This document shows positions 17,729-25,347 of a stretch of 64,000 nt of DNA, piece after piece. Position numbers and translations under genes: made by a program. Below the pieces are notes generated by a model. It worked only from the letters and a program-made list of their open reading frames with translations. It was not told where the DNA came from and did no database searches. Position 1 is the first letter of the stretch. Each line of letters begins with the position of its first letter. Source of the DNA: Priestia abyssalis (GTDB taxonomy: Bacteria; Bacillota; Bacilli; Bacillales; Bacillaceae_H); the NCBI RefSeq assembly GCF_002019595.1, contig NZ_KV917369.1, positions 4,942,326-5,006,325 of the forward strand. Direction: 5' to 3'.

Positions 17729-18409
17729 TTACAGCTCGATAAACTCGCCTATTTTCATGACTTTTCCTTCGCATTTCGTTAATCCTTTTACAAACGATTC
17801 GGCATCCTGTTTAATCACAGGAAATGTATTGTAGTGAATAGGAACAACTGTTTTAGCCGAAATCCACTCGGCCGCAATAGAAGCATCTTCAGGGCCCATT
17901 GTAAAATTATCGCCAATCGGTAAAAAAGCCACATCAATATTATAGCGTTCCAATAACTTCATGTCAGAAAAAAGCGCCGTATCCCCTGCATGATAAATGG
18001 TTTTTCCATCGATGGTAATGAGCAGTCCTGCCGGCATCCCGGTATATGTAATTTGTTTCGTCTCTTCATCTGTATAACTGGAACCATGAAACGCCTGCGT
18101 TAACTTGACGGTTCCAAAATCGAATCTATGGGCGCCGCCGATATGCATTGGATGAGTATTAACCCCTTTCCATCCTAAAAAGGTTGCCAATTCAAACGGA
18201 GCGATGACAAGTGAATCATTGCGTTTGGCAATTTCAACAGTATCGCCTACATGATCGTTATGCCCATGTGTTAATAAAATGACATCTGCCTTCACTTCGT
18301 CGGCCTTTAAATCGCATTCTGCATTCCCATTAATAAACGGGTCAATCAATAAAGTTTTCTCCGTTGTCTCAATTTTAACGACTGAATGTCCGTGATAAGA
18401 AATACGCAT
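17729..18409 (-). CDS. ytkL: UPF0173 metallo-beta-lactamase-fold hydrolase YtkL
   Basis: The 226-aa protein has the metallo-beta-lactamase signature LLTHGHNDHVGD (about 48-59), preceded by SYHGHSVVKI and LLIDPFING. Further metal ligands lie in YHAGDTALF near 138 and VVPIHYNTFPV near 195. This fits the UPF0173 family (B. subtilis YtkL), predicted metal-dependent hydrolases of unknown substrate. An ATG at 18415 is possible, but AAGGAG lies 8 nt before the ATG at 18409, which also gives the usual MRISYHGH start. Confidence 0.92.
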   Translation of the reverse strand: MRISYHGHSVVKIETTEKTLLIDPFINGNAECDLKADEVKADVILLTHGHNDHVGDTVEIAKRNDSLVIAPFELATFLGWKGVNTHPMHIGGAHRFDFGTVKLTQAFHGSSYTDEETKQITYTGMPAGLLITIDGKTIYHAGDTALFSDMKLLERYNIDVAFLPIGDNFTMGPEDASIAAEWISAKTVVPIHYNTFPVIKQDAESFVKGLTKCEGKVMKIGEFIEL

Positions 18410-18603
18410 ATCCATCTCTCCTTACTGTTTTCTCCCTTTTCTATTTCAAGAAACAGGAACAAAATCCTCTTACAATTTCCATTCCTTCTTCTAATGTCCC
18501 AAAATTTAAAAAAGGCTTTTTCATTACCCATACCCAAATAAGTGAACGTTTAATCATGTAAAAAACGGAGCTGAACTATAATTCTATGATAAACCGCAAA
18601 GCT

Positions 18604-18702
18604 TACATTTAATGAAAGACCCTGTTTTATCCCTGATTTTTAAAGATGGGACCTTTCATGAAGATGACCCAAAAAGGCTGATTTTTGCCCTTTTGGGTCA
18701 TC
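18604..18702. repeat. Decayed CTGAAAGG hairpin plus GATGACCC hairpin
   Basis: On the minus strand, a GATGACCCAAAAGGGC hairpin (18687-18702 with 18663-18678) is followed by a weak hairpin with arms ATGAAAGGTCCC and GGGTCTTT. The order matches the pairs at 25089-25195 and 23452-23540. It starts 8 bp after the ald stop codon and may terminate ald, but lacks a T tract. Nothing else is seen in the 300 bp between ald and ytkL. Confidence 0.6.
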
Positions 18703-18709
18703 GTCGTTT

Positions 18710-19831
18710 TTACAGTTGTTCCAGCAATGTTTTAGCGTCGGAATACATGAGTTGATGTGCATCCGCCACCGCTCCATACGTCACAAATCCATTGAGAGTG
18801 TTCACACCTTTAAGTAAAGCGTCATTTTCTAAACATGCTTGCTTATATCCTTTATCCGCAATTTGAACGGCATACGGAACCGTCACGTTCGTTAAAGCCA
18901 TGGTCGACGTTCTCGGCACTGCCCCGGGCATATTTGCAACAGCGTAATGCAATACTCCGTATTTTTCATAGGTTGGCTCATCATGGGTCGTAATGCGGTC
19001 CGTTGTTTCAAAAATCCCGCCTTGGTCAATTGCAATGTCTACAACAACAGAGCCCGGCTCCATCGTTTGAATTATTTGTTCCGTTACAAGCTTCGGCGCT
19101 TTTGCACCTGGGATTAGAACCGCCCCTATCACTAGGTCAGACTCTTTAACAGAATGGGCTATATTATAAGGATTAGATATCAGTGTCTTAATATCATTTC
19201 CAAAAATATCGTCAAGCTGGCGAAGACGATCGACATTTAAGTCAATGATGGTAACATCCGCCCCTAAACCGATTGCAATTTTAGCTGCATTTGTTCCTGC
19301 CACACCACCGCCGATAATGGTAATCCTCCCCTTCTGGACACCTGGCACTCCTCCGAGCAATATCCCTTTTCCACCCTTTGTTTTCTCTAAAAACTGCGCT
19401 CCGATTTGTGCAGCCATCCTGCCCGCCACTTCACTCATAGGAGTCAAAAGCGGGAGTGATCGATTTGGCAACTGTACCGTTTCATAAGCGATACCGATGA
19501 CCTTGCGTTCTATAAGAGCTTTTGTTAATTCCGGTTCTGGCGCTAAATGTAGATATGTAAACAAAATTAGTCCGTCCCGGAAAAAATCATATTCAGAAGG
19601 AAGGGGTTCTTTCACTTTCATCACCATATCCATCGACCATGCTTCTTTGGCACTCGCCACAATTTGTGCCCCCGCCTGAACATAATGGTCATCCTCAAAT
19701 CCAGAACCGCTGCCCGCTCCTGTTTCAATATATACTTCATGTCCCCTGCTAATGAGCGTCATCGCTCCTGCAGGAGTCATAGCCACACGGTTTTCATTAT
19801 TTTTGATTTCCTTCGGTATCCCTATTCGCAT
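18710..19831 (-). CDS. ald: Alanine dehydrogenase
   Basis: Ald catalyses NAD-dependent oxidative deamination of L-alanine to pyruvate; in B. subtilis it supports growth on alanine and sporulation. The 373-aa protein starts MRIGIPKEIKNNENRVAMTPAG, has MVMKVKEPLPSEY and FTYLHLAPEPEL in the catalytic domain and GRITIIGGGVAGTNAAKIA for NAD binding. The frame is open 24 codons further, but the ATG at 19831 follows AAAGGAG by 10 nt and gives the normal start. It is a single gene. Confidence 0.96.
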   Translation of the reverse strand: MRIGIPKEIKNNENRVAMTPAGAMTLISRGHEVYIETGAGSGSGFEDDHYVQAGAQIVASAKEAWSMDMVMKVKEPLPSEYDFFRDGLILFTYLHLAPEPELTKALIERKVIGIAYETVQLPNRSLPLLTPMSEVAGRMAAQIGAQFLEKTKGGKGILLGGVPGVQKGRITIIGGGVAGTNAAKIAIGLGADVTIIDLNVDRLRQLDDIFGNDIKTLISNPYNIAHSVKESDLVIGAVLIPGAKAPKLVTEQIIQTMEPGSVVVDIAIDQGGIFETTDRITTHDEPTYEKYGVLHYAVANMPGAVPRTSTMALTNVTVPYAVQIADKGYKQACLENDALLKGVNTLNGFVTYGAVADAHQLMYSDAKTLLEQL

Positions 19832-19904
19832 ACACGGACGTCTCCTTTGCATCTTATTGTATTTCATTGTATGTACAGATTGAAAGAAAGACACTGCAAA
19901 CACC

Positions 19905-19953
19905 TAAAGAAAAAGAGGTGCTTTTCTCGTTTCTCAACTTTTTTGGCACCTCT
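19905..19953 (-). terminator. Terminator after the 51-codon gene
   Basis: The arms AGAGGTGC (19946-19953) and GCACCTCT (19914-19921) pair, followed on the minus strand by TTTTCTTTA. It starts 9 bp after the stop of the small gene at 19962-20117, which supports that gene as a separate transcription unit. Confidence 0.75.
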
Positions 19954-19961
19954 CTTTTCTT

Positions 19962-20117
19962 TTACTCCGCTTCCCCTGCGATACTTTCATAGGTCGGCGC
20001 CGTAAAGCCTCCTCCTACACTCCCGCTTACATAAGCATCATTCAGCAATTGCTGCGTTTGTTGAAGTCCAGTTTCATCGTACTCATATACATGCTGCGGC
20101 TGCTTTTTATCGTTCAT
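19962..20117 (-). CDS. 51-aa small protein, unknown
   Basis: This short frame encodes 51 residues beginning MNDKKQPQHVYEYDETGLQQ and ending with a Gly-rich, acidic tail (SVGGGFTAPTYESIAGEAE). It has a strong AAAGGAG box 10 nt before its ATG and a terminator just after its stop codon. The protein is polar, without membrane segment or cysteine. The Gln-rich middle (QQTQQLLNDAYVSG) somewhat recalls small spore-associated proteins of Bacillus, but I cannot name a family. It is on the same strand as its neighbours, between argH and ald. Confidence 0.7.
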   Translation of the reverse strand: MNDKKQPQHVYEYDETGLQQTQQLLNDAYVSGSVGGGFTAPTYESIAGEAE

Positions 20118-20253
20118 AACATCAGCTCTCCTTTGTCACAACTTATCCAACACTCCTTTATTCTCTGTATATTTATTAATGTTATACTCGTAATCAACAA
20201 GAACAAGCTCTTTAACCTGCCCAAACGGAGCTCTCCAAATAGTTTTTGCTTCC

Positions 20254-20288
20254 AAAAAAAGGCCACGACTTTTGATTCGCGGCCTTTT
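20254..20288 (-). terminator. Terminator after argH
   Basis: A 12-bp stem with one mismatch (20257-20268 with 20277-20288, arm AAAAGGCCGCGA) is followed on the minus strand by a run of seven T. It lies 34 bp after the argH stop. Confidence 0.85.
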
Positions 20289-20321
20289 GAACTATTTATT
20301 TACACTCCATTTTCATCGATG

Positions 20322-21719
20322 TTATGACTGTTGATTTACTGCATAGTCCGAGAGAAGTGCTTTCGCTTTCTGAATAGCAGCCTTTACTTGTGAAAATCCT
20401 GTTCCACCTTGACTGTTACGGCGATTAACCGCTGTACGCGGGTTTAATACATCGTAAATATCCGATTCGAATAAAGATGATGCTTGTTCATACTCCTCTA
20501 ACGGTAAATCCATCAAATAAATTCCTTTTTGAATGCATATTAAGACGAGCTTACCCACTACTTCATGCGCTTCGCGGAATGGCATGCCTTTCGCTGCCAA
20601 GTAGTCTGCCAGTTCTGTCGCATTTGAAAAATCTTGTTTTGTCGTTTGCTCCATCTTTTCCTCATTCACTGCCATCGTAGAAATCATACCAGCAAAGATT
20701 GTCAAGCATCCTTCAACTGTCGTGACTGTATCAAACATGCCCTCCTTGTCTTCTTGCAGATCTTTATTATAAGCAAGAGGCAAGCCTTTCATGATTGTTA
20801 ACAAGCCAAATAAATTTCCGTACACGCGTCCCGTTTTCCCGCGAATGAGTTCTGCCATGTCAGGGTTTTTCTTTTGCGGCATGATGCTGCTGCCTGTCGC
20901 ATACGTATCATCAATTTCTACAAATTGAAACTCTTGGCTCGACCATAAAATAAGCTCTTCGCAAAAGCGCGATAAATGCATCATCAGCATTGAACTGTTG
21001 CTTAAAAATTCAAGGATGAAGTCACGGTCGCTTACCGCATCCATGCTATTTTCGTAAATACTTGAAAATCCAAGCAACTGTGCACTATATTCACGGTCAA
21101 TCGGGAATGTAGTGCCTGCAAGCGCTCCTGCCCCCAAAGGAGACATATCGATACGCTTCAAGGATTCTTTGAAACGCTCTACATCACGTTGCAGCATCCA
21201 AAAGTAAGCCAATAGATGATGAGCAAATGAAACGGGTTGGGCACGCTGTAAATGCGTATAACCTGGAATCAATGTCTCCACATGCTTCTCGGCTTTTTCA
21301 ACTAATTCTTTTTGTAAGCTCTCAATAAGCGAAACGATGTTCAAGACATGCTTTTTTAAATATAAATGCATATCCGTTGCCACCTGATCGTTCCTGCTTC
21401 TTCCCGTATGCAGTTTTCCTCCTACAGGACCAATTTCATCAATTAAATGCTTCTCAATATTAAGATGAATGTCTTCGTATTGGGCAGAAAATGCTAATTC
21501 ATCCTTTTCGGCCTTTTCAAGTAAAGAGAGGAGACCATTTTGAATGGCCTCCGCATCTTCATTTGGTAAAATGCCGCATTTTGCTAACATTTTGACATGC
21601 GCTAAGCTTCCTTGAATGTCTTCTTGGACCAATTGCTGGTCGAATGCAATTGAAGCCCCGAATTCATCTACCCATTGTTCAGGACGTTTTGTAAAACGTC
21701 CTCCCCATAACTTTTTCAC
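20322..21719 (-). CDS. argH: Argininosuccinate lyase
   Basis: ArgH splits argininosuccinate to arginine and fumarate, the last step of arginine synthesis. The 465-aa protein has the fumarase/aspartase superfamily signature GSSIMPQKKNPD near residue 280, HTGRSRNDQVATD near 105 and GYTHLQRAQPVSF near 155. It starts with GTG whose GTGA overlaps the argG stop, so the genes are translationally coupled. It is followed by a strong terminator. Confidence 0.98.
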   Translation of the reverse strand: MKKLWGGRFTKRPEQWVDEFGASIAFDQQLVQEDIQGSLAHVKMLAKCGILPNEDAEAIQNGLLSLLEKAEKDELAFSAQYEDIHLNIEKHLIDEIGPVGGKLHTGRSRNDQVATDMHLYLKKHVLNIVSLIESLQKELVEKAEKHVETLIPGYTHLQRAQPVSFAHHLLAYFWMLQRDVERFKESLKRIDMSPLGAGALAGTTFPIDREYSAQLLGFSSIYENSMDAVSDRDFILEFLSNSSMLMMHLSRFCEELILWSSQEFQFVEIDDTYATGSSIMPQKKNPDMAELIRGKTGRVYGNLFGLLTIMKGLPLAYNKDLQEDKEGMFDTVTTVEGCLTIFAGMISTMAVNEEKMEQTTKQDFSNATELADYLAAKGMPFREAHEVVGKLVLICIQKGIYLMDLPLEEYEQASSLFESDIYDVLNPRTAVNRRNSQGGTGFSQVKAAIQKAKALLSDYAVNQQS

Positions 21720-22924
21720 GCTTCCACCTTCTTCTCATTATGCAACTGGCTGTAAACTTTCGTTGGTAAGCCGAATAATTCGATGAAGCCCACTGCTGCT
21801 TGGTGGTTGAATTCATCTTCTTTTGTATATGTTGCAAGCTTCTCATCATATAAAGAGTACGGAGACTTTCTCCCTTCAACGATTGCATGGCCTTTGAATA
21901 ACTTCACGCGTACTGTGCCTGTTACATTCTTTTGTGTATCTTCCATAAATGCAAGCAATGCCTTATGCAATGGAGAGAACCATAGACCGTTGTAGATCAG
22001 CTCCGTTAATTTGTTAGAAATAATCGGCTTAAAATGCGCTACATCTTTCGTTAATGTTAAGTCTTCAAGCTCTTTATGCGCTTTAATTAACGTAAGAGCC
22101 GCCGGGCATTCGTATACTTCACGAGATTTGATACCAACAAGGCGATTTTCTACATGATCAATACGACCCACGCCATGCTTACCAGCTAATGTGTTCAATT
22201 CTAAAATTAACTCATGCAGTTCATATGCTTTTCCATTCAATGCAACTGGAACACCTTGATTAAACTCAATTTCCACAATGTCAGCTTGATCTGGAGTTGC
22301 TTCAATTGGTGTTGTCATATCGTAAGCACCCTCTGGCGGAGCTGCCCATGGATCTTCTAATACACCGCACTCGCATGCTCTTCCCCAAAGGTTTGCATCG
22401 ATAGAGTATGGATTGTCCAAATTAATTGGAATCGGAATATTGTGTTCTTTTGCATACTCAATCTCTTCTTCACGTGACCAGCTCCACTCACGGACAGGAG
22501 CTAATACTTTTAAGTCCGGATTTAACGCCATAATGGAAACTTCAAAACGAACTTGGTCGTTCCCTTTTCCTGTACATCCGTGTGCAACTGCAACCGCGCC
22601 AACTTGCTCAGCAATTTCTACAAGCTTTTTTGAAATTAAAGGACGGGATAAAGCCGATACAAGCGGATATTTTCCTTCATATAATCCATGACTTTGTAAT
22701 ACCGGAAGTACGTAATCCTCAGCAAATTCTTTTCTCGCATCGATAGAGTAAGATTCTACAGCACCAACTTGAAGCGCTTTTTCCTTTACAAACTCAACGT
22801 CCTTACCTTCGCCCACGTCTAATCCTACTGCTACGACATCATATCCTTGTTGCTGTAACCATTTAATTGCAACGGATGTATCTAATCCACCGGAATAAGC
22901 CAATACAACTTTTTCTTTGTTCAT
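21716..22924 (-). CDS. argG: Argininosuccinate synthase
   Basis: ArgG joins citrulline and aspartate using ATP. The 402-aa chain has the N-type ATP pyrophosphatase loop LAYSGGLDTSVAI at residues 8-20 and the family motifs AHGCTGKGNDQVRFE and GRACECGVLEDPW. A GGAGGAA box lies upstream of the ATG at 22924. It heads the argGH operon, preceded by a good promoter with two ARG-box-like palindromes, which suggests control by an ArgR/AhrC repressor. Confidence 0.98.
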   Translation of the reverse strand: MNKEKVVLAYSGGLDTSVAIKWLQQQGYDVVAVGLDVGEGKDVEFVKEKALQVGAVESYSIDARKEFAEDYVLPVLQSHGLYEGKYPLVSALSRPLISKKLVEIAEQVGAVAVAHGCTGKGNDQVRFEVSIMALNPDLKVLAPVREWSWSREEEIEYAKEHNIPIPINLDNPYSIDANLWGRACECGVLEDPWAAPPEGAYDMTTPIEATPDQADIVEIEFNQGVPVALNGKAYELHELILELNTLAGKHGVGRIDHVENRLVGIKSREVYECPAALTLIKAHKELEDLTLTKDVAHFKPIISNKLTELIYNGLWFSPLHKALLAFMEDTQKNVTGTVRVKLFKGHAIVEGRKSPYSLYDEKLATYTKEDEFNHQAAVGFIELFGLPTKVYSQLHNEKKVEA

Positions 22925-22955
22925 TACTAGTTCCTCCTATATATATCAACTAATC

Positions 22956-23026
22956 GTTTAATTTTTATTCATCTAAGTTAATAATAATGTAACATAATCC
23001 TATCCGACTTGCAATACATATTCATA
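22956..23026 (-). promoter_or_regulatory. argGH promoter with two ARG-box-like operators
   Basis: On the minus strand, TTGCAA (23014-23009), a 17-bp spacer and TACATT (22991-22986) form a sigma-A promoter. A distal site reads TGAATATGTATTGCA (23024-23010), one mismatch from TGAATWWWWATTCA, and overlaps the -35 box. A proximal site reads ATGAATAAAAATTAAA (22972-22957), just downstream of the start point. Two ARG boxes flanking a promoter is the known arrangement for AhrC-repressed arginine genes in Bacillus. Repressor identity is inferred. Confidence 0.65.
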
Positions 23027-23130
23027 TTTTTGTATAAATATAAATAAATAGTCTGAAAAATTCGAGGTTGATAGCATGTTTTCACACTTTTTTGTAAAAT
23101 AGATATATATGAAGGCAGGGGGAAGGAAAA

Positions 23131-23445
23131 ATGGAGTCTTATTTTGCTTACAACGAACGGCTTGGAATTCAAATCCCGGCACTTAGCGATGAATGGGAAC
23201 AATATGATAAGCATACCCAGCAAGAAATTTTATTATACTGGGAAAAAATTCGCGGAGAAATTCCTGATCGTATATTCCATTTAGAAAGAACCATCAACCA
23301 AAAACAAGCTTGTTTAGAAGAAGAAATGAATTTTAAAAAGTCATGTCAATTAAACAGCGAAATTGCAGAGCTGGCTTCCGTTATTAATGATTTATGGATT
23401 TGGTACCGGACGAATCAAGATGTGACAGCTAAAATGCATAACTAA
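23131..23445 (+). CDS. Conserved-looking 104-aa protein, unknown
   Basis: This plus-strand gene has a GGGGGAAGG box before its ATG and is divergent from argG. The protein is soluble, acidic and mostly helical, with aromatic-rich N-terminal (YFAYNERLGI) and C-terminal (VINDLWIWYRTN) parts and two cysteines (in KQACLEEE and KKSCQLNS). The central stretch is likely a helical hairpin. I recall similar short Bacillus proteins without a function, so I give no name. Paired hairpins follow its stop codon. Confidence 0.72.
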   Translation: MESYFAYNERLGIQIPALSDEWEQYDKHTQQEILLYWEKIRGEIPDRIFHLERTINQKQACLEEEMNFKKSCQLNSEIAELASVINDLWIWYRTNQDVTAKMHN

Positions 23446-23451
23446 TACAAA

Positions 23452-23602
23452 GAGGATGCCTACAAAGGGGAAAAATCCCCTTTATAGGCATCCTCCTGAA
23501 AGGCCCCGTAACAGAATCTGTTACGGGGCCTTTCAGGAAAAAATAATTTCCATCCTGCATTAACGGGCAGTAAGATCCCCACTGATGGAAGTTTCCTTTA
23601 TG
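23452..23602. repeat. Two perfect hairpins plus GATGGAAGTTTCC tail
   Basis: Three modules follow each other. A 19-20 bp hairpin (23452-23471 with 23476-23495, arm starting GAGGATGCCTA) comes first. A 21-bp perfect hairpin with a 1-nt loop follows (23495-23515 with 23517-23537, arm starting CCTGAAAGGCCCCG). Then comes CATTAACGGGCAGTAAGATC, continuing to the conserved tail GATGGAAGTTTCCTTTATG. The block starts 7 bp after the stop of the 104-aa gene, so it may terminate it and convergent moaB. Confidence 0.8.
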
Positions 23603-23630
23603 TTTTAACTTATACTCATGAAACAGCTGC

Positions 23631-24137
23631 TTATTTACGTATCTCACTAATAACATGGCGCAGTTCAGGCAAGATGAGCTTGTTCATCCCTAATGTAACC
23701 GCTCCGGTTGAACCCGGTAATGAAAAAATGACTTTTTTCTCTCTTACACCCGCAACAGCACGGCTCAACATAGCTCGAGAACCAATATCCTCTGTATAAC
23801 TCAACATTCGAAAAAGTTCTCCAAAGCCGACTATCTCCTTTTCCAGCAAGGGTTTTACCGTTTCAATCGTTACGTCACGGCTTGCTATCCCTGTTCCACC
23901 GTTTGTGATAACTGCATCGATATCCGGCTGTGCTGCCGCTTCTATCACGGCTTCTCGTATACTGATTTCATCATCTGTAACGATTTTATAGAAACGCACC
24001 TCATGATTTTGCTCTTGCAGAAGAGACATAATTCGTTGCCCGCTTTTATCCGTTTCTTCTGTACGTGTATCACTTACTGTAACCACCGCACATCGTAAAG
24101 AGTTTGGCGCATGCAAAATATGTTGGTTATGATTCAT
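23631..24137 (-). CDS. moaB: Molybdenum cofactor biosynthesis protein MoaB
   Basis: The 168-aa protein belongs to the MogA/MoaB family that adenylates molybdopterin. It has CAVVTVSDTRTEETDKSG near the N-terminus, TNGGTGIASRDVTIE (about 80-95) and FSLPGSTGAV near 140. The open frame extends 18 codons upstream, but the ATG at 24137 gives the usual length. That start lies inside the end of the EcsC-family gene (11-bp overlap), so translation is probably coupled. No other molybdenum genes are in the window. Confidence 0.92.
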   Translation of the reverse strand: MNHNQHILHAPNSLRCAVVTVSDTRTEETDKSGQRIMSLLQEQNHEVRFYKIVTDDEISIREAVIEAAAQPDIDAVITNGGTGIASRDVTIETVKPLLEKEIVGFGELFRMLSYTEDIGSRAMLSRAVAGVREKKVIFSLPGSTGAVTLGMNKLILPELRHVISEIRK

Positions 24138-24972
24138 CAAAATCCCTGCCTTTTTCACGTAAATAACGATATTGATAAAAACGTTTTGCATAATCTGCTG
24201 TTTGACGGGTAAATTGGTAGTTCATCACGCCCCCCAAAAACATACTCAAGAGCGGATTTCGTTTTGACACGCTTTTCTTCATAAGAATAAGCAGGGTTGT
24301 TTTCAGCAATTGATTAATGTTTTTTTCAAACCATGTTTCATCCAACACTTTTTCATTTCCTTCATAAAAGAAAGAATGCTCATGTGTAGCCAATTCGTTC
24401 ATTAAATAATCCCAGCCTTGACTTTGCCACTGTTTCGGAAGACTGGCGGCATGAAAAACCTTTAAAGACAACATAAGCTCAAACGGGGAATTAATTTCAT
24501 AGCCGTAACTCATAGCTGCTAATTGAACCGTCCTTAAATTCAGCAGCACCAAAACAGGCATATCCACACTCATAAAAAGGGAAGAGCCCGTCCCTGTCAA
24601 TCCCCCTTGAATAAACCCATATAGTCTTTGCTTCGCCAATTTTTGTTCCGCTAAATAGTTCAATTGATCAATCGTTAAATGCTTCAGGTCTTCAATCTGG
24701 TCAACGTCTCCATAAAATGCACGGGCTGAGGTCAAGATTTGCTTTTTGGATTTCTGCTGTATGTTCGAATCTTGAAGCCATGAACTAACATGAAATAACC
24801 ATTCATCTAATTTGTTAATATAGTTAAGACGAATGTCTTCTGGAATAACGGAAATCGTCTGTTCAAGCCATTGTGAGTATGTAAGCTGAAGCTCGTGGGG
24901 TGTGTACATTTGCAGCCCCTCTGTCCACTCTTCTATTTCCCGTAAAACCAGTTCATCCCGCTTCGTTAACAA
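24127..24972 (-). CDS. EcsC-family protein
   Basis: The 281-aa protein fits the EcsC family (named after B. subtilis EcsC): a soluble N-terminal half, then a hydrophobic stretch GFIQGGLTGTGSSLFMSVDMPVLVLLNLRTVQLAAMSYGYE split here around residues 118-160, followed by a conserved helical part (TLLILMKKSVSKRNPLLSMFLGGVMNYQFT, about 228-257). Its function is unknown. It overlaps moaB by 11 bp. The family call is from the mid-region pattern and is fairly secure. Confidence 0.82.
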   Translation of the reverse strand: MLTKRDELVLREIEEWTEGLQMYTPHELQLTYSQWLEQTISVIPEDIRLNYINKLDEWLFHVSSWLQDSNIQQKSKKQILTSARAFYGDVDQIEDLKHLTIDQLNYLAEQKLAKQRLYGFIQGGLTGTGSSLFMSVDMPVLVLLNLRTVQLAAMSYGYEINSPFELMLSLKVFHAASLPKQWQSQGWDYLMNELATHEHSFFYEGNEKVLDETWFEKNINQLLKTTLLILMKKSVSKRNPLLSMFLGGVMNYQFTRQTADYAKRFYQYRYLREKGRDFDES

Positions 24973-25088
24973 GGCTAATCACCCTTTCTGCCAAACAATG
25001 TTATCCATTATTATATCAAATATACTTCCTTCTACATAAAAAAGCAGCTGTCCCATAATTCATAAACAGGCCGCGAAAGTTATTTTTT

Positions 25089-25195
25089 ACTGAAAGGACC
25101 CGTCACGAAATCCTTTAGTTTACTGGATTTTCATGACGGGTCCTTTCAGTAGGATGACTCAAAAGGTATGTTTTTTATATCTTTTGAGTCATCCT
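25089..25195. repeat. Paired hairpins (CTGAAAGGACCCGTCA and AGGATGACTCAAAAG)
   Basis: One hairpin has arms ACTGAAAGGACCCGTCACG and its near complement (25089-25113 with 25125-25150). It abuts a perfect 15-bp hairpin (25151-25165 with 25181-25195). Read on the minus strand, the order equals that of 17525-17633 and 23452-23537: an AGGATG-type hairpin, then a CTGAAAGG-type hairpin. It lies in the 375-bp gap between ackA and the EcsC-family gene. Confidence 0.8.
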
Positions 25196-25235
25196 CTTTT
25201 ACTTAAGAGTAAGAAAGTATTTTTCGACCAGTACT

Positions 25236-25345
25236 GGTGTCTAGCTCGCTGTGGAAAAGATGATTGCCCTCATAAGGCAAAAAGCGCCTTATGGGTCAAT
25301 CCCTCTTTCCTTCACGAGCTGACCAAGGCGCTTGCGCTTTTCTTA
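25236..25345. repeat. Dispersed Bacillus-type repeat, copy 1
   Basis: The block runs from GGTGTCTAGCTC to GGCGCTTGCGCTTTTCTTA, with internal hairpin GCCCTCATAAGGC...GCGCCTTATGGG. The terminal features (GTCTAGCT near one end, GCGCTTTTC at the other) resemble a repeat I know is scattered through many Bacillus genomes. Related copies are at 52284-52406 and 55711-55860. It ends 2 bp from the ackA stop codon. Confidence 0.65.
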
Positions 25346-25347
25346 CA

